NCBI RefSeq assembly: GCF_004795915.1 | Contig: NZ_CP039253.1 | Coordinates: forward strand, 4,553,501 to 4,617,500 | Direction: 5' to 3' | DNA length: 64,000 nt | Source of the DNA: Rhodococcus sp. PAMC28707 | GTDB taxonomy: Bacteria > Actinomycetota > Actinomycetes > Mycobacteriales > Mycobacteriaceae | Shown here: piece after piece, positions 22,529 through 30,331 of the stretch | How positions within the stretch are numbered: the stretch's first letter is position 1 | Layout of the letters: every line of letters starts with the position of its first letter | Program-made: the position numbers and the translations under genes | Notes under the pieces: model-generated | Told to the model about the DNA's origin: nothing | Database searches by the model: none | The model's input: only the letters and a program-made list of their open reading frames with translations

Positions 22529-23356
22529 CTATTTCACTCCATTCAGGGGGATGTCTGCCTGTGCGGCAATGTCTTCGAGCTCCGCGGTCGTCTTCTCGGC
22601 GAACGCCTTCTGCATTTCTTCGTGGGTACCGTCGACCCCGAAGGTCTCCAGGGTGCGCGCGAAGAAATGCGGTTCGACTGCTCCGAGGGCGACATAGCCG
22701 TCGGCAGATTCGTAGATGCCGTAACCGGGGAATGCGCCACCGAGCATGGCGCCGTCGCCCATGATCCCGTGACGAACGGCGTCACCGGCGCGCTGGGCAG
22801 CCTCTTCGAGAACTACCCGATACGACGCCCCGGCCCCGGTCTTATTGCGGGCATGCAACGCCGCCAACGCAGTGCAGACAGCGCGTTCGGCGCCGAGCAT
22901 GTCGGCAATGGGCACTTTCGGCATTGCCGGCGGCGATAGCGTGCCGTGCACTGCCTGATAGTTGAGGTCATGGCCGGGCACGTCGGCCCGGTTGCCGTCG
23001 TGGCCGACGATCTCGATCAGGCACAACCGCGGAACCGTCTCCTGCGGGCGGGAAAGTCCCAGCCGCTTCAGCGCAGACGGACGCATCGAGGTGATCAGCA
23101 GGTCGGCGTCGGCGAGTAGTGCGTCCAGCTTCGCGCGCTCCGCCTTGATATCAAGGTTGATGACGCTTTGCTGACGTATCAGGTGCTGATACCAGTCCGG
23201 TGCCCCGGCGGCCAACGGATCGCCCGAAGGCGGTTCGACCTTTGTGACGGACGCACCGAATTCGGCAAGCCGGGCGGCTGCTAGCGGCCCGGGCAAATTG
23301 ATGGCCAAAGAGACGACGCGTACATCGTCGAGTAGTTGCACAGTAGCGACCTCCAT
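22529..23356 (-). CDS. CaiB/BaiF-type CoA-transferase (family III)
   Basis: The protein has about 275 residues from ATG 23356 (MEVATVQLLDDVRVVSLAIN). It shows the family III CoA-transferase fold: LPGPLAAARLAEFGASVTKV, VINLDIKAERAKLDALLADA, DLLITSMRPSALKRLGL and ADVPGHDLNYQAVHG, whose Asp corresponds to the catalytic residue region. It is shorter than the 380-400 residues of CaiB or racemases, but short members of this size are common in actinobacteria. Role: CoA transfer to, or racemisation of, a carboxylic acid feeding the adjacent dehydrogenase. Confidence 0.85.
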   Translation of the reverse strand: MEVATVQLLDDVRVVSLAINLPGPLAAARLAEFGASVTKVEPPSGDPLAAGAPDWYQHLIRQQSVINLDIKAERAKLDALLADADLLITSMRPSALKRLGLSRPQETVPRLCLIEIVGHDGNRADVPGHDLNYQAVHGTLSPPAMPKVPIADMLGAERAVCTALAALHARNKTGAGASYRVVLEEAAQRAGDAVRHGIMGDGAMLGGAFPGYGIYESADGYVALGAVEPHFFARTLETFGVDGTHEEMQKAFAEKTTAELEDIAAQADIPLNGVK

Positions 23357-23367
23357 ATCCACAACTA

Positions 23368-23383
23368 CAATACGTATGTATTG
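23368..23383. promoter_or_regulatory. Probable TetR operator in the divergent region
   Basis: CAATAC, four bases, then GTATTG (23368-23383) form a dyad between the CoA-transferase gene (start 23356, minus) and the TetR gene (start 23448, plus). The position, 12 bp from the CoA-transferase start, fits a repressor site. Confidence 0.55.
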
Positions 23384-23447
23384 GATAGCAGTCAATCGTA
23401 AAGGTTGTTACCCGAGGCCGTAAGATGAGCGCAACCAAGGAGGGCAC

Positions 23448-24035
23448 ATGGTCAACCCACGGACGGCGAACGACGATCTCACGGCCAAAGCACGTATCCG
23501 GAACGCTGCGCTCGACCTGTATGCCCGCTCCGGTGAGGACCGCGTCTCGCTGCGTGCAGTAGCTGCCGAGGCCGGCGTGACGCTGGGGTTGGTGCAGCAC
23601 CACTTCAAGACCAAAGCAGGCCTTCGCGAGGCGGTAGATCAGCTGGTCGTAGATTATTTCGAAAATGCGCTCCGCGAGATCCCCGAGATAGAAACTCATC
23701 CTGCTTCGGTGGCGGCACGCGACGAAGCAGTCCGCCACATGCTCGAGGAGAACCCGACTGTTGTCAACTACGTTCGGCGCGCCCTTCTCGAACCTTCCGG
23801 CGAACCCATCCACCTGATCGACGCGCTCGTCGAGCTCACCCGGCGCGAAGTCAGCGCCCAGCGTAAGACCGGAGTGGCGTCACCACAGCGACGTCTGTCA
23901 GCTCAAATCGTGTCTGTGTTGGCACGTCAAATGGGTGAACTACTGCTCAGCCCGTTGGTGGACGCAGTGTGGGACCGCGCAGCAGAGCCGTCGGACGGTA
24001 AGAAACCCACTCTTACCATCCGCGTCGAGGACTGA
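23448..24035 (+). CDS. TetR-family transcriptional regulator
   Basis: The 195-residue protein has an AAGGAGGG ribosome site before ATG 23448. The DNA-binding part is IRNAALDLYARSGEDRVSLR and then AGVTLGLVQHHFKTKAGLRE, the TetR helix-turn-helix with a GLVQHHF recognition helix as in the AcrR-like group. It is divergent from the CoA-transferase/acyl-CoA dehydrogenase operon, with a dyad between them, so it most likely represses that operon in response to an acyl-CoA or acid. Its stop codon abuts the stop of the convergent hydrolase gene. Confidence 0.9.
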   Translation: MVNPRTANDDLTAKARIRNAALDLYARSGEDRVSLRAVAAEAGVTLGLVQHHFKTKAGLREAVDQLVVDYFENALREIPEIETHPASVAARDEAVRHMLEENPTVVNYVRRALLEPSGEPIHLIDALVELTRREVSAQRKTGVASPQRRLSAQIVSVLARQMGELLLSPLVDAVWDRAAEPSDGKKPTLTIRVED

Positions 24036-24995
24036 TCAGTCCTCCGCGTTCGAGCCTTGTCGACTCAATTCGAGCAATTGAACGATTTCGTCGTCGAATG
24101 CCTCGGCAGCCTGAAGATTCGAGCAATGTCCCACTTTCTCCAACTCGACATACCGGTGCAGAACACCGCGTCGCCGCAAGACGGCTTCGATGACTCGCCC
24201 GGCCTCGGGCGGCGTCAAGCGATCCAATGCACCGACCAGCACGGTGCACGGAATGTGCAGTTTTTCCAAGCCTTCGAGAACGTCGAGCTTGAAGAGTCCC
24301 TCACCCCACTCATTGCGAATTCCGGTGGGAACGCTCGTCACCATCGCCCGCAGGAAGTCCGCCTGGGCCAGGGTTGCCTGCGGCGACATTGCGATAGCGC
24401 GGACTGCTCTGGAAATGGGTGCGCCCGCTGGCACACTCAATCGGGCGCGCATGACCAGGCTCAGCAGAGGAGCGCGGATCGCGCCGTACCGGCCCGCGAA
24501 CGGCATCACCCCGGTAGTGGCCCGGAAACGCGCGGCCACCGTGTTCGCGAGCAGCGCCGCAGACGCAAGAGTGCGCACCTGCTCGGGATGCCCTTCGGCC
24601 CACGCCATGATCGTGATGCCGCCGAAGCTGTGCCCGACAAGCACGGCCGGCTGTTTTGGTGAGACCGTCGCTTCGAGCACCGCTGCAAGATCGTCGCCGA
24701 GCACCTTGGGGTTTACACCCGCACGGCCGAGTGTACTTCTGCCGAGCCCTCGCTGGTCGTAGGCGATGACGCGGTACTGGTCCCGGAATCGATTGATCTG
24801 TGGATTCCAGTATTCGAGCCGGCAGGCAAACCCGTGAATCAATACGATGGGCTGAGCGTCCGCTGGCCCGAATGACCGCACGTGGATTTTCGCACCGTCG
24901 GCAGTGACGACCGTGGTTTCGACCCAAGTGGCCCGCGGGTTGAGCAGCCCTCCCTTGGCCGCGGCACCTGCTTTGAACTCGGCTTCGATGTCCAT
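24036..24995 (-). CDS. Alpha/beta-hydrolase
   Basis: The 319-residue protein is read from ATG 24995 (MDIEAEFKAGAAAKGGLL), preceded by GGGAG. The fold is clear: PIVLIHGFACRLEYWNPQI (oxyanion HG), VIAYDQRGLGRSTLG, VLVGHSFGGITIMAWAEGHP (nucleophile Ser in GHSFGG), LVGALDRLTPPEAGRVIE (acid Asp) and VELEKVGHCSNLQAAEAF (His). All three catalytic residues are visible. It probably hydrolyses an ester or acts in hydrophobic compound degradation; the substrate is unknown. It is convergent with the TetR gene. Confidence 0.88.
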   Translation of the reverse strand: MDIEAEFKAGAAAKGGLLNPRATWVETTVVTADGAKIHVRSFGPADAQPIVLIHGFACRLEYWNPQINRFRDQYRVIAYDQRGLGRSTLGRAGVNPKVLGDDLAAVLEATVSPKQPAVLVGHSFGGITIMAWAEGHPEQVRTLASAALLANTVAARFRATTGVMPFAGRYGAIRAPLLSLVMRARLSVPAGAPISRAVRAIAMSPQATLAQADFLRAMVTSVPTGIRNEWGEGLFKLDVLEGLEKLHIPCTVLVGALDRLTPPEAGRVIEAVLRRRGVLHRYVELEKVGHCSNLQAAEAFDDEIVQLLELSRQGSNAED

Positions 24996-25333
24996 CGGCA
25001 CTCCCACTCTGATTCCTATACGGTTGACCAGCAGACCATACCTTCGTAAGGTTGTGACTACGAGCACACCCCTGCCGCTTACCGAAGCGCGAACCGTACG
25101 AGGTAATCGAGGGCGAAAAGAAACCACACTTGACTCGACGGGTGTAAACGAATCCGGTATCTCCTGTCGGACACCGGATTCGCGGTCCTTGTCTCACGCT
25201 CCGCCATCACTGGCGTGAATCGAGTTGCCTCCGGAACGACCGACTCACTTCTGTGTACCGAAACAGGAGAGCTATTCGGACGCTGGTCTGGAAGCTGGCT
25301 CTCGTTGCCGGTTGAATGAATGACTGCACTGGT
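24996..25333. other. Non-coding stretch, nothing recognised
   Basis: About 340 bp upstream of the hydrolase and downstream of the dab operon. A small dyad ACCTT-CGT-AAGGT lies near 25038-25050 and could serve the hydrolase promoter. No gene is supported. Confidence 0.35.
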
Positions 25334-25657
25334 TCACATGAAGTAGTCGGCGCGGCTGACATAGGTTTCGGACACGAAAAGCACTCCCGGTGAGGCGTCG
25401 AGAAATGGCCTCAGGCCGGCGAGGAGCACCTCGACCTTGGTCTCTGGAACCACGGTGATCAGTAACTCCAGTGCTGCTTGCTGATTGAACAACAATCGGC
25501 CCTGGCGATAGCCATGATGGCCGAGGCCCGAAACCCCGGACACGCTGGTGAAGCCGGTGGCGTCGGCGTTGCGAAAGAGTTCGCGTACTGCTGGTGCGTC
25601 GTCTCCGGTGACGACGATTTCGATCTTGGTCATCTTTGTCAGGCCTGTGTATGTCAT
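25334..25657 (-). CDS. PII-like protein of the DAB carbon-uptake operon
   Basis: The 107-residue protein is read from ATG 25657. It has the PII-like ferredoxin fold: TKIEIVVTGDDAPAVRELFR, a T-loop-like region (SVSGVSGLGHHGYRQGRLLF) and a strand LELLITVVPETKVEVLLAGL with FLDASPGVLFVSETYVS. Such PII-like proteins are often encoded beside dabA and sbtA homologues and are thought to sense adenylates and adjust bicarbonate uptake. Its ATG overlaps the dabA stop codon by four bases (ATGA), so it is translated with dabA. It is the last gene of the operon. Confidence 0.82.
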   Translation of the reverse strand: MTYTGLTKMTKIEIVVTGDDAPAVRELFRNADATGFTSVSGVSGLGHHGYRQGRLLFNQQAALELLITVVPETKVEVLLAGLRPFLDASPGVLFVSETYVSRADYFM

Positions 25658-28239
25658 CGGGTTGTCTCCTGCTCGTGGGGGATAGGTGTTGTCGAATGTT
25701 CGTCCCAGCGCTGCCACCCCATGCGGGTGTGTCGTTGCCAAGGTTGTTGGGGGTGTTCGCGTGCCGCCAGTGCTATCCACTCGTTGTCGACGAGATCCTG
25801 GAGCATGGGGTTTCGGGCGATGATCGTGGTGATGTTTGCCAGGGGTGCCTCGACTATGGCCAGCAGTCGCATGGGTTCATGAACGAGCAGACCATCGTGA
25901 GTAACGGATTGTTGTGGCAGCCCGAGTTGTAGATCTCCGCCATGTCCGGCGAGTACTCCAATACCGGCAATGACATTGTGGATGGTCTTTGTACCGGCTC
26001 CGAATGCGTGGGGTGCGACAGTCGAAAAATAATATTGGCAGTTGATCCACTGCGCTACCACCAGAGGAGCGGTGAGGATCGTCTCGAGGGCGGTGCCGTC
26101 GGGATCGGTTGCAGCTTCATAAGAGTGGAGGAATGCGCGACGGTTCAGGTCGATACCCCTGGTGGTCGTGCGTGGCCCGATGATGAAGGCGGCATTGGAT
26201 GCGAGACCCCATTCGGGGTAGACCTGTGCCCAGTCGGCGGCTCGGGCTCGAACATGGTGGGCCGCTCGGGTTGGTGACGGAGTCTTCGGTGCGCCTGGAA
26301 GGACCGTGCACCGCTCGACGGCCAGCGCACTGCTGACGATGTCGAGGTCTGCGGTCAGCCGTGCAAGGTCGTCCCTGTGACTGTTGGGCGCCACATGGGT
26401 ATCGAGAAGCACGACGCGGTCGGTGGTGGTGTTGTGTTGTGCCGCAATGAAATAAGTGCCATCTCCAATGTCGATTCCGTAGCTGCGAAGTTCCCTGCGG
26501 ACGGCTTGCGAGTTGAGTATGGCGGCAGCAGTGCGGGCTGTCGGGGCGCCGGGTTGTCCGCCACAGGCACCGCAGTCGAGCGATGCTTGATAGGGGTTGT
26601 TTTCGGTCTGGCTGGCGTGTGCGCACATCACGACCAAGCGCGCAAACCCGTCGGTGAAGCCCATCGTGGCCAACGCTGCTTGCGCGATACCTACTTGCTG
26701 GTCCAGTGCGATCGTGTCGTCGACGCTGATCACAGTGGGTGCCGGTGGTGCAATGAGGTGGCGCACTCGGCGCCTGACCGCGGCGCTGGCGGCGGGTGCC
26801 AGCGTCTTGGCCGCGGCCCAGGGACCCGCCACCCATCCGGCTACCTCTGCGAGGGTGAACGGTGCAACAGCAGAGTCTTTCGCACTATGGAAGGACGCGT
26901 CGGCGGCTGCCAGCCTCGAGAGCCCTGCTATACGGCGGGCGGCAGCGGGTAGCGCGTGCGTCGCGGGGTGTTCGCCGACATCGTGGTTGGGAGGAATCAG
27001 CACCGGGCAGAGGTCGCTGCTGGCGCCACCAGCGAGATCGGTGAATCGGATTGCGGCGGCGAAGAATCCCGCGAATCCGAGAGTTCGATACCCGTCGAGT
27101 GCTTCGAGGTGGCGACGGAGGCCTTCGGATCGGGTGTCGATGCAGCACACCATCTGTACATTGACTGGTTCGGACGCAAGGGTTGGAGGAGTGCGCTGCA
27201 AGTCGCTGAGTAGCGCGTCGCGGTAGTGCGCTTCATAGGCTTCCTGCCATATGGCGGTGCGCGCGATGTCCGGCAGGACAGCAAGAACCCGAGCTGCGGC
27301 AGTTGACTCAGGTTCCGTAACCTTGGCGATACCCCAAGCCTTCACGAGAGCTTCCGACCGTTGCCGGGCTGATGGGACCTCCGATGCCATTGTGATTTCC
27401 GAGTTGTGTGTGTCTCCCTGTCCGCTACCGGCAAGCATTATTGCCTCGTACGACATGCGGATCGCCAAATAGTCCACTAAGTCGATTCCAACTCCTCGTT
27501 CGGAGCACCACCGCACGTGGGCGGCCCATCCAGGCAGACGAGTCAAGTGTGCTTGCACGTAGGCGGCTCGCGAATCATCATCGATATCAAGCATGTCCAG
27601 TGCCGACAGCACAGCTTCGTCGGCTCGGACAGGTAGCTTGCGCAACTCTGCCCTGACCTGGCGGGGCAGAGTGTGGTCGCGATGTGCGAGCCCATGCCAG
27701 GCTGAGAAGAATCCATTCTCACGTCCAGGCATCGGCCAACCGGTTGCGGTGGAACCCAGAAAGGCAGAGCACCATTTGGCTGTTTGAGCATCCACGGTGT
27801 CAGCGACGACGGGTATGGACACCTCACTACGAGTACGGTTACTGCGCAGCAAATCAGGGGGTGGGGTGCCGTACAAAAGGTCACCTCTCAGGAGCTGCCC
27901 CGGTGTCGAGAACTCACTGCCGAGTTCCACCCGGGGACCGTTCATCACACCGGGAAAGCGTCGTTGCAAAACGCTGTCGATGTCGGCATCGGTGATTCGG
28001 CCGTCCCGATACAGCAGACGAAATGTCTGCTCGGACAGCGTGGCCTGCGCCCCGTAGAGACCAGCGGCCCGGTGAGTGGCTTGCTCGAACGGCATTTTCT
28101 CGAGGCCGGCCAAGGGATTGACCGCGATGAAGGTCTCGACAGGGTAGTGCGTCGGCAGCACCCGCGCGGCCAAGGCCACCTCTGCGCGCAACTTGGCTCG
28201 ACGGGTTCGGCTCGACGAGTGATCGACGGTTGTGGTCAT
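25654..28239 (-). CDS. dabA: DabA (DUF2309): zinc-dependent inorganic carbon accumulation protein
   Basis: The protein has 861 residues, full length. Zinc-site motifs of the beta-carbonic-anhydrase-like centre are visible: QMVCCIDTRSEGLRRHLE near residue 366 (Cys and Asp, then Arg) and VVMCAHASQTENNPYQASLD with CGACGGQPGAPTAR near 540-565 (His and Cys). DabA couples with the membrane subunit DabB to convert CO2 into bicarbonate using ion-gradient energy. The gene is the middle of dabB-dabA-PII, with ATGA overlaps on both sides. In a heterotroph it probably supplies bicarbonate for carboxylases under low CO2 rather than for CO2 fixation. Confidence 0.93.
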   Translation of the reverse strand: MTTTVDHSSSRTRRAKLRAEVALAARVLPTHYPVETFIAVNPLAGLEKMPFEQATHRAAGLYGAQATLSEQTFRLLYRDGRITDADIDSVLQRRFPGVMNGPRVELGSEFSTPGQLLRGDLLYGTPPPDLLRSNRTRSEVSIPVVADTVDAQTAKWCSAFLGSTATGWPMPGRENGFFSAWHGLAHRDHTLPRQVRAELRKLPVRADEAVLSALDMLDIDDDSRAAYVQAHLTRLPGWAAHVRWCSERGVGIDLVDYLAIRMSYEAIMLAGSGQGDTHNSEITMASEVPSARQRSEALVKAWGIAKVTEPESTAAARVLAVLPDIARTAIWQEAYEAHYRDALLSDLQRTPPTLASEPVNVQMVCCIDTRSEGLRRHLEALDGYRTLGFAGFFAAAIRFTDLAGGASSDLCPVLIPPNHDVGEHPATHALPAAARRIAGLSRLAAADASFHSAKDSAVAPFTLAEVAGWVAGPWAAAKTLAPAASAAVRRRVRHLIAPPAPTVISVDDTIALDQQVGIAQAALATMGFTDGFARLVVMCAHASQTENNPYQASLDCGACGGQPGAPTARTAAAILNSQAVRRELRSYGIDIGDGTYFIAAQHNTTTDRVVLLDTHVAPNSHRDDLARLTADLDIVSSALAVERCTVLPGAPKTPSPTRAAHHVRARAADWAQVYPEWGLASNAAFIIGPRTTTRGIDLNRRAFLHSYEAATDPDGTALETILTAPLVVAQWINCQYYFSTVAPHAFGAGTKTIHNVIAGIGVLAGHGGDLQLGLPQQSVTHDGLLVHEPMRLLAIVEAPLANITTIIARNPMLQDLVDNEWIALAAREHPQQPWQRHTRMGWQRWDEHSTTPIPHEQETTR

Positions 28240-29837
28240 CGGTGTGCTCCTGTCATGAGTGAAGTAGAGGCTGGTACAGCGCGAGTCGACCGCTGTTCGG
28301 GCATGCTGACATGCCCGGCACTGAGTGCTCGCACGTAGAGCGTTCGATGCAGAAACCCCCAGGGGCCTGCATCATTCGCGTACCGCACCACCGTGACGCC
28401 AACGAGGACGCCGGCGACCGCGATGATGAGCCAACTGGCCGCAGCGGGGGGTGTGTAGTCGGGCAAGTCCGAGGTCATCCATCCGGCGACGGCACCGACG
28501 AGCCACACATAACCCGCCGATGCCACCGCAAGCATCGCCACTGCTGACAGAGCACGGCCGATGTCGAATCGTCGTTCGAGCCACCCCATGGTCGCCGCTG
28601 CTGCGGTTGCCCACGCGAAGATCAACAGCGCGTACCCGGACTGGTGTTCGCCTGAAGGGAGAGGGAACACCAGCACTGCGACACCCAGTGTCAGGGCCGG
28701 TACTGCAACCGAACCGAGAGCAACTACCGCGTACCGAGTCCGGGTGTTCCGCATTTCGGGCGGTGCGAAGGCAATTCGGCGGTGACGGTTGACAGCCGAC
28801 CCGGAAGAGAGGAACAGAGTCGCTTTGTACAGGCCGTGTGCCACCAGGTGGAATGCCGCAGCAGCATAAAGACCCAGCCCGCAGGTCAAGGTCATGAAAC
28901 CCATTTGCGCCATGGTCGAATGGGTAAGGGCACCTTTGATGTCGGGTTTGGTCAGCATCAATAGCGTCCCGTAGATCATGGTGACTGCACCGGCGAACAC
29001 CACCAGCCCCATCGCCACAGCCGAGCCGTTGACCAGAGATCCCAATCGGATCAGTAGTACGCCGCCGGCATTGACCACCCCTGCGTGCAGCAACGCCGAC
29101 ACAGGTGTTGGCGCAGCCAATGTGGAGGGTAGCCAGCGGTGAAACGGAATCTGTGCGGACCGCGACAGCGCTGCCAGGGCGAAGAGGCAGGCGATTGCTC
29201 CTGCGCTCAGGGTCGAGTCGCCGAGGTCCATCCCGTTTGCCGTCGCCAGTTCGAGGTTTCCCGAGTGGACGGTCACCAGCACGACAGCCAGCCAGAGTGC
29301 GATATCCCCGACCAAAAAGGAAAGTGTCGTTCGTCTTACTCCATCTCGCGCTGCGCTCAGGTGGGAGTAGGTAGCGAGCAGGAGACATAAGGCCACCCCC
29401 GCCATCGTCCAGAACACTGCGAGACCTATCAGAGTTACCGAGATCATCAAACCGATCGAAGCGGAGGTGAGCAGACCTGCCGATGCCGAGAACCATCGTG
29501 CCCGAGAATCGCCCGCCAGATAACGGACAGCGAAACTCTGCGCGACGGCGCTCACCCCGAACACCAACAGCATCAAGAGCACGCCCAGCCGATTCGCCGC
29601 CACCCCGGCGAGGACGATTCCGTCGTCACCTCTGATCGACATCGACACATCGCGCTGCGAAAGAACGGCAATGCCCAATCCCCCCGTGACGAGGAAACAC
29701 CCGGATGCGACCCAACCGCCCAGTTGCCGGGCCACGCGAGGTCGACGAGCATCCAGGCCCAGCGCTGCCGCAGCAGCGAGGAGGGGTAACACCAACACCC
29801 CGATGAGCGCAGCTGCAAACACATTCTCAGTACTCAT
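28236..29837 (-). CDS. dabB: DabB: NuoL-like proton/cation channel subunit of the DAB system
   Basis: The 533-residue protein has about 13 membrane helices and the proton_antipo_M domain of NuoL/MrpA: LARSAQIPFHRWLPSTL-like text (SAQIPFHRWLPSTLAAPTPV), then SALLHAGVVNAGGVLLIRLG and ALTHSTMAQMGFMTLTCGLG with key Lys/His residues. Next to dabA this is the energy-coupling partner rather than a complex I subunit; no other nuo or mrp genes are near. First gene of the operon; its stop overlaps the dabA ATG by four bases. Confidence 0.92.
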   Translation of the reverse strand: MSTENVFAAALIGVLVLPLLAAAAALGLDARRPRVARQLGGWVASGCFLVTGGLGIAVLSQRDVSMSIRGDDGIVLAGVAANRLGVLLMLLVFGVSAVAQSFAVRYLAGDSRARWFSASAGLLTSASIGLMISVTLIGLAVFWTMAGVALCLLLATYSHLSAARDGVRRTTLSFLVGDIALWLAVVLVTVHSGNLELATANGMDLGDSTLSAGAIACLFALAALSRSAQIPFHRWLPSTLAAPTPVSALLHAGVVNAGGVLLIRLGSLVNGSAVAMGLVVFAGAVTMIYGTLLMLTKPDIKGALTHSTMAQMGFMTLTCGLGLYAAAAFHLVAHGLYKATLFLSSGSAVNRHRRIAFAPPEMRNTRTRYAVVALGSVAVPALTLGVAVLVFPLPSGEHQSGYALLIFAWATAAAATMGWLERRFDIGRALSAVAMLAVASAGYVWLVGAVAGWMTSDLPDYTPPAAASWLIIAVAGVLVGVTVVRYANDAGPWGFLHRTLYVRALSAGHVSMPEQRSTRAVPASTSLMTGAHR

Positions 29838-29988
29838 ATGTAAATTGATACATGCATTGCAATTCAGGTGTCAAATCACCTGTAATGTGGTTGGGGTGAT
29901 TGGAGAAAGTCGCGTTCAGAGACGGAAGCTGAGGTTTGTTTCCGGTGACAGAGTTCCTGTCAGCCGCAGACCCGGCTAGGCTCCGGAT
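29838..29988. promoter_or_regulatory. dab operon promoter with inverted repeat
   Basis: On the minus strand TTGACA (complement of 29869-29874), an 18-base spacer and TATCAA form a promoter placed just before the dabB start. CAGGTG (29865-29870), six bases and CACCTG (29877-29882) form a perfect dyad over the -35. The divergent winged-helix gene at 29989 is the obvious candidate regulator. A second imperfect dyad, AATTG...CAATT, lies at 29843-29864. Confidence 0.6.
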
Positions 29989-30306
29989 ATGGCGGAATGG
30001 ACGTTTTTTACCAACCACGCCCACGCGCTGTTCTGTATCGCTCGCGACCCGGACATTCGGGTACGCGATGTGGCCCAGAACGTCGGCATCACCGAGCGAG
30101 CAGCCCAGGGCATAGTGAGTGACTTGGTGGATTCCGGCTACCTCGACCGGATCCGGGACGGTAGGCGCAACTCCTACCGTGTCCGTGATGATCGGCCGAT
30201 GCGACATCCCGTCGAACGCGGACACAACATCGGAGAGATATTGAACGTGCTCCTCAGCCCGTCGGGAACCGATGTGCCTGCCACAGCCGAGTCCCCGTCT
30301 TCATGA
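29989..30306 (+). CDS. Winged-helix regulator divergent from the dab operon
   Basis: The 105-residue protein has a single winged-helix domain: HALFCIARDPDIRVRDVAQN, VGITERAAQGIVSDLVDSGY and LDRIRDGRRNSYRVRDDRP (wing). It resembles small MarR/ArsR-type HTH proteins that lack extra sensor domains. It is divergent from dabB with about 150 bp between them that hold a dyad over the dabB -35, so it probably controls carbon-uptake genes. I see no ligand-binding cysteines. A short C-terminal tail is low complexity. Confidence 0.8.
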   Translation: MAEWTFFTNHAHALFCIARDPDIRVRDVAQNVGITERAAQGIVSDLVDSGYLDRIRDGRRNSYRVRDDRPMRHPVERGHNIGEILNVLLSPSGTDVPATAESPSS

Positions 30307-30331
30307 CACGCAGCGGGGTGCCACTGCGAGG

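Noticed and set aside
21657..22697. Plus-strand frame of 346 codons opposite the acyl-CoA dehydrogenase gene
   Set aside because: It is antisense to a full-length acyl-CoA dehydrogenase, has no recognisable domain and crosses two genes.
24027..24044. Perfect 18-bp palindrome GAGGACTGATCAGTCCTC
   Set aside because: Both convergent genes happen to end in Glu-Asp-stop (GAG GAC TGA) and their stop codons abut exactly, so the palindrome follows from coding and needs no regulatory role.
26117..26836. Minus-strand frame of 239 codons inside dabA
   Set aside because: It is a shadow frame of dabA with no domain and biased composition; dabA itself has complete family motifs.
28236..29837. dabB as a NADH dehydrogenase (NuoL) or Mrp antiporter subunit
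   Set aside because: No other nuo or mrp gene is near, and it overlaps dabA by ATGA, which is the standard DAB pairing.
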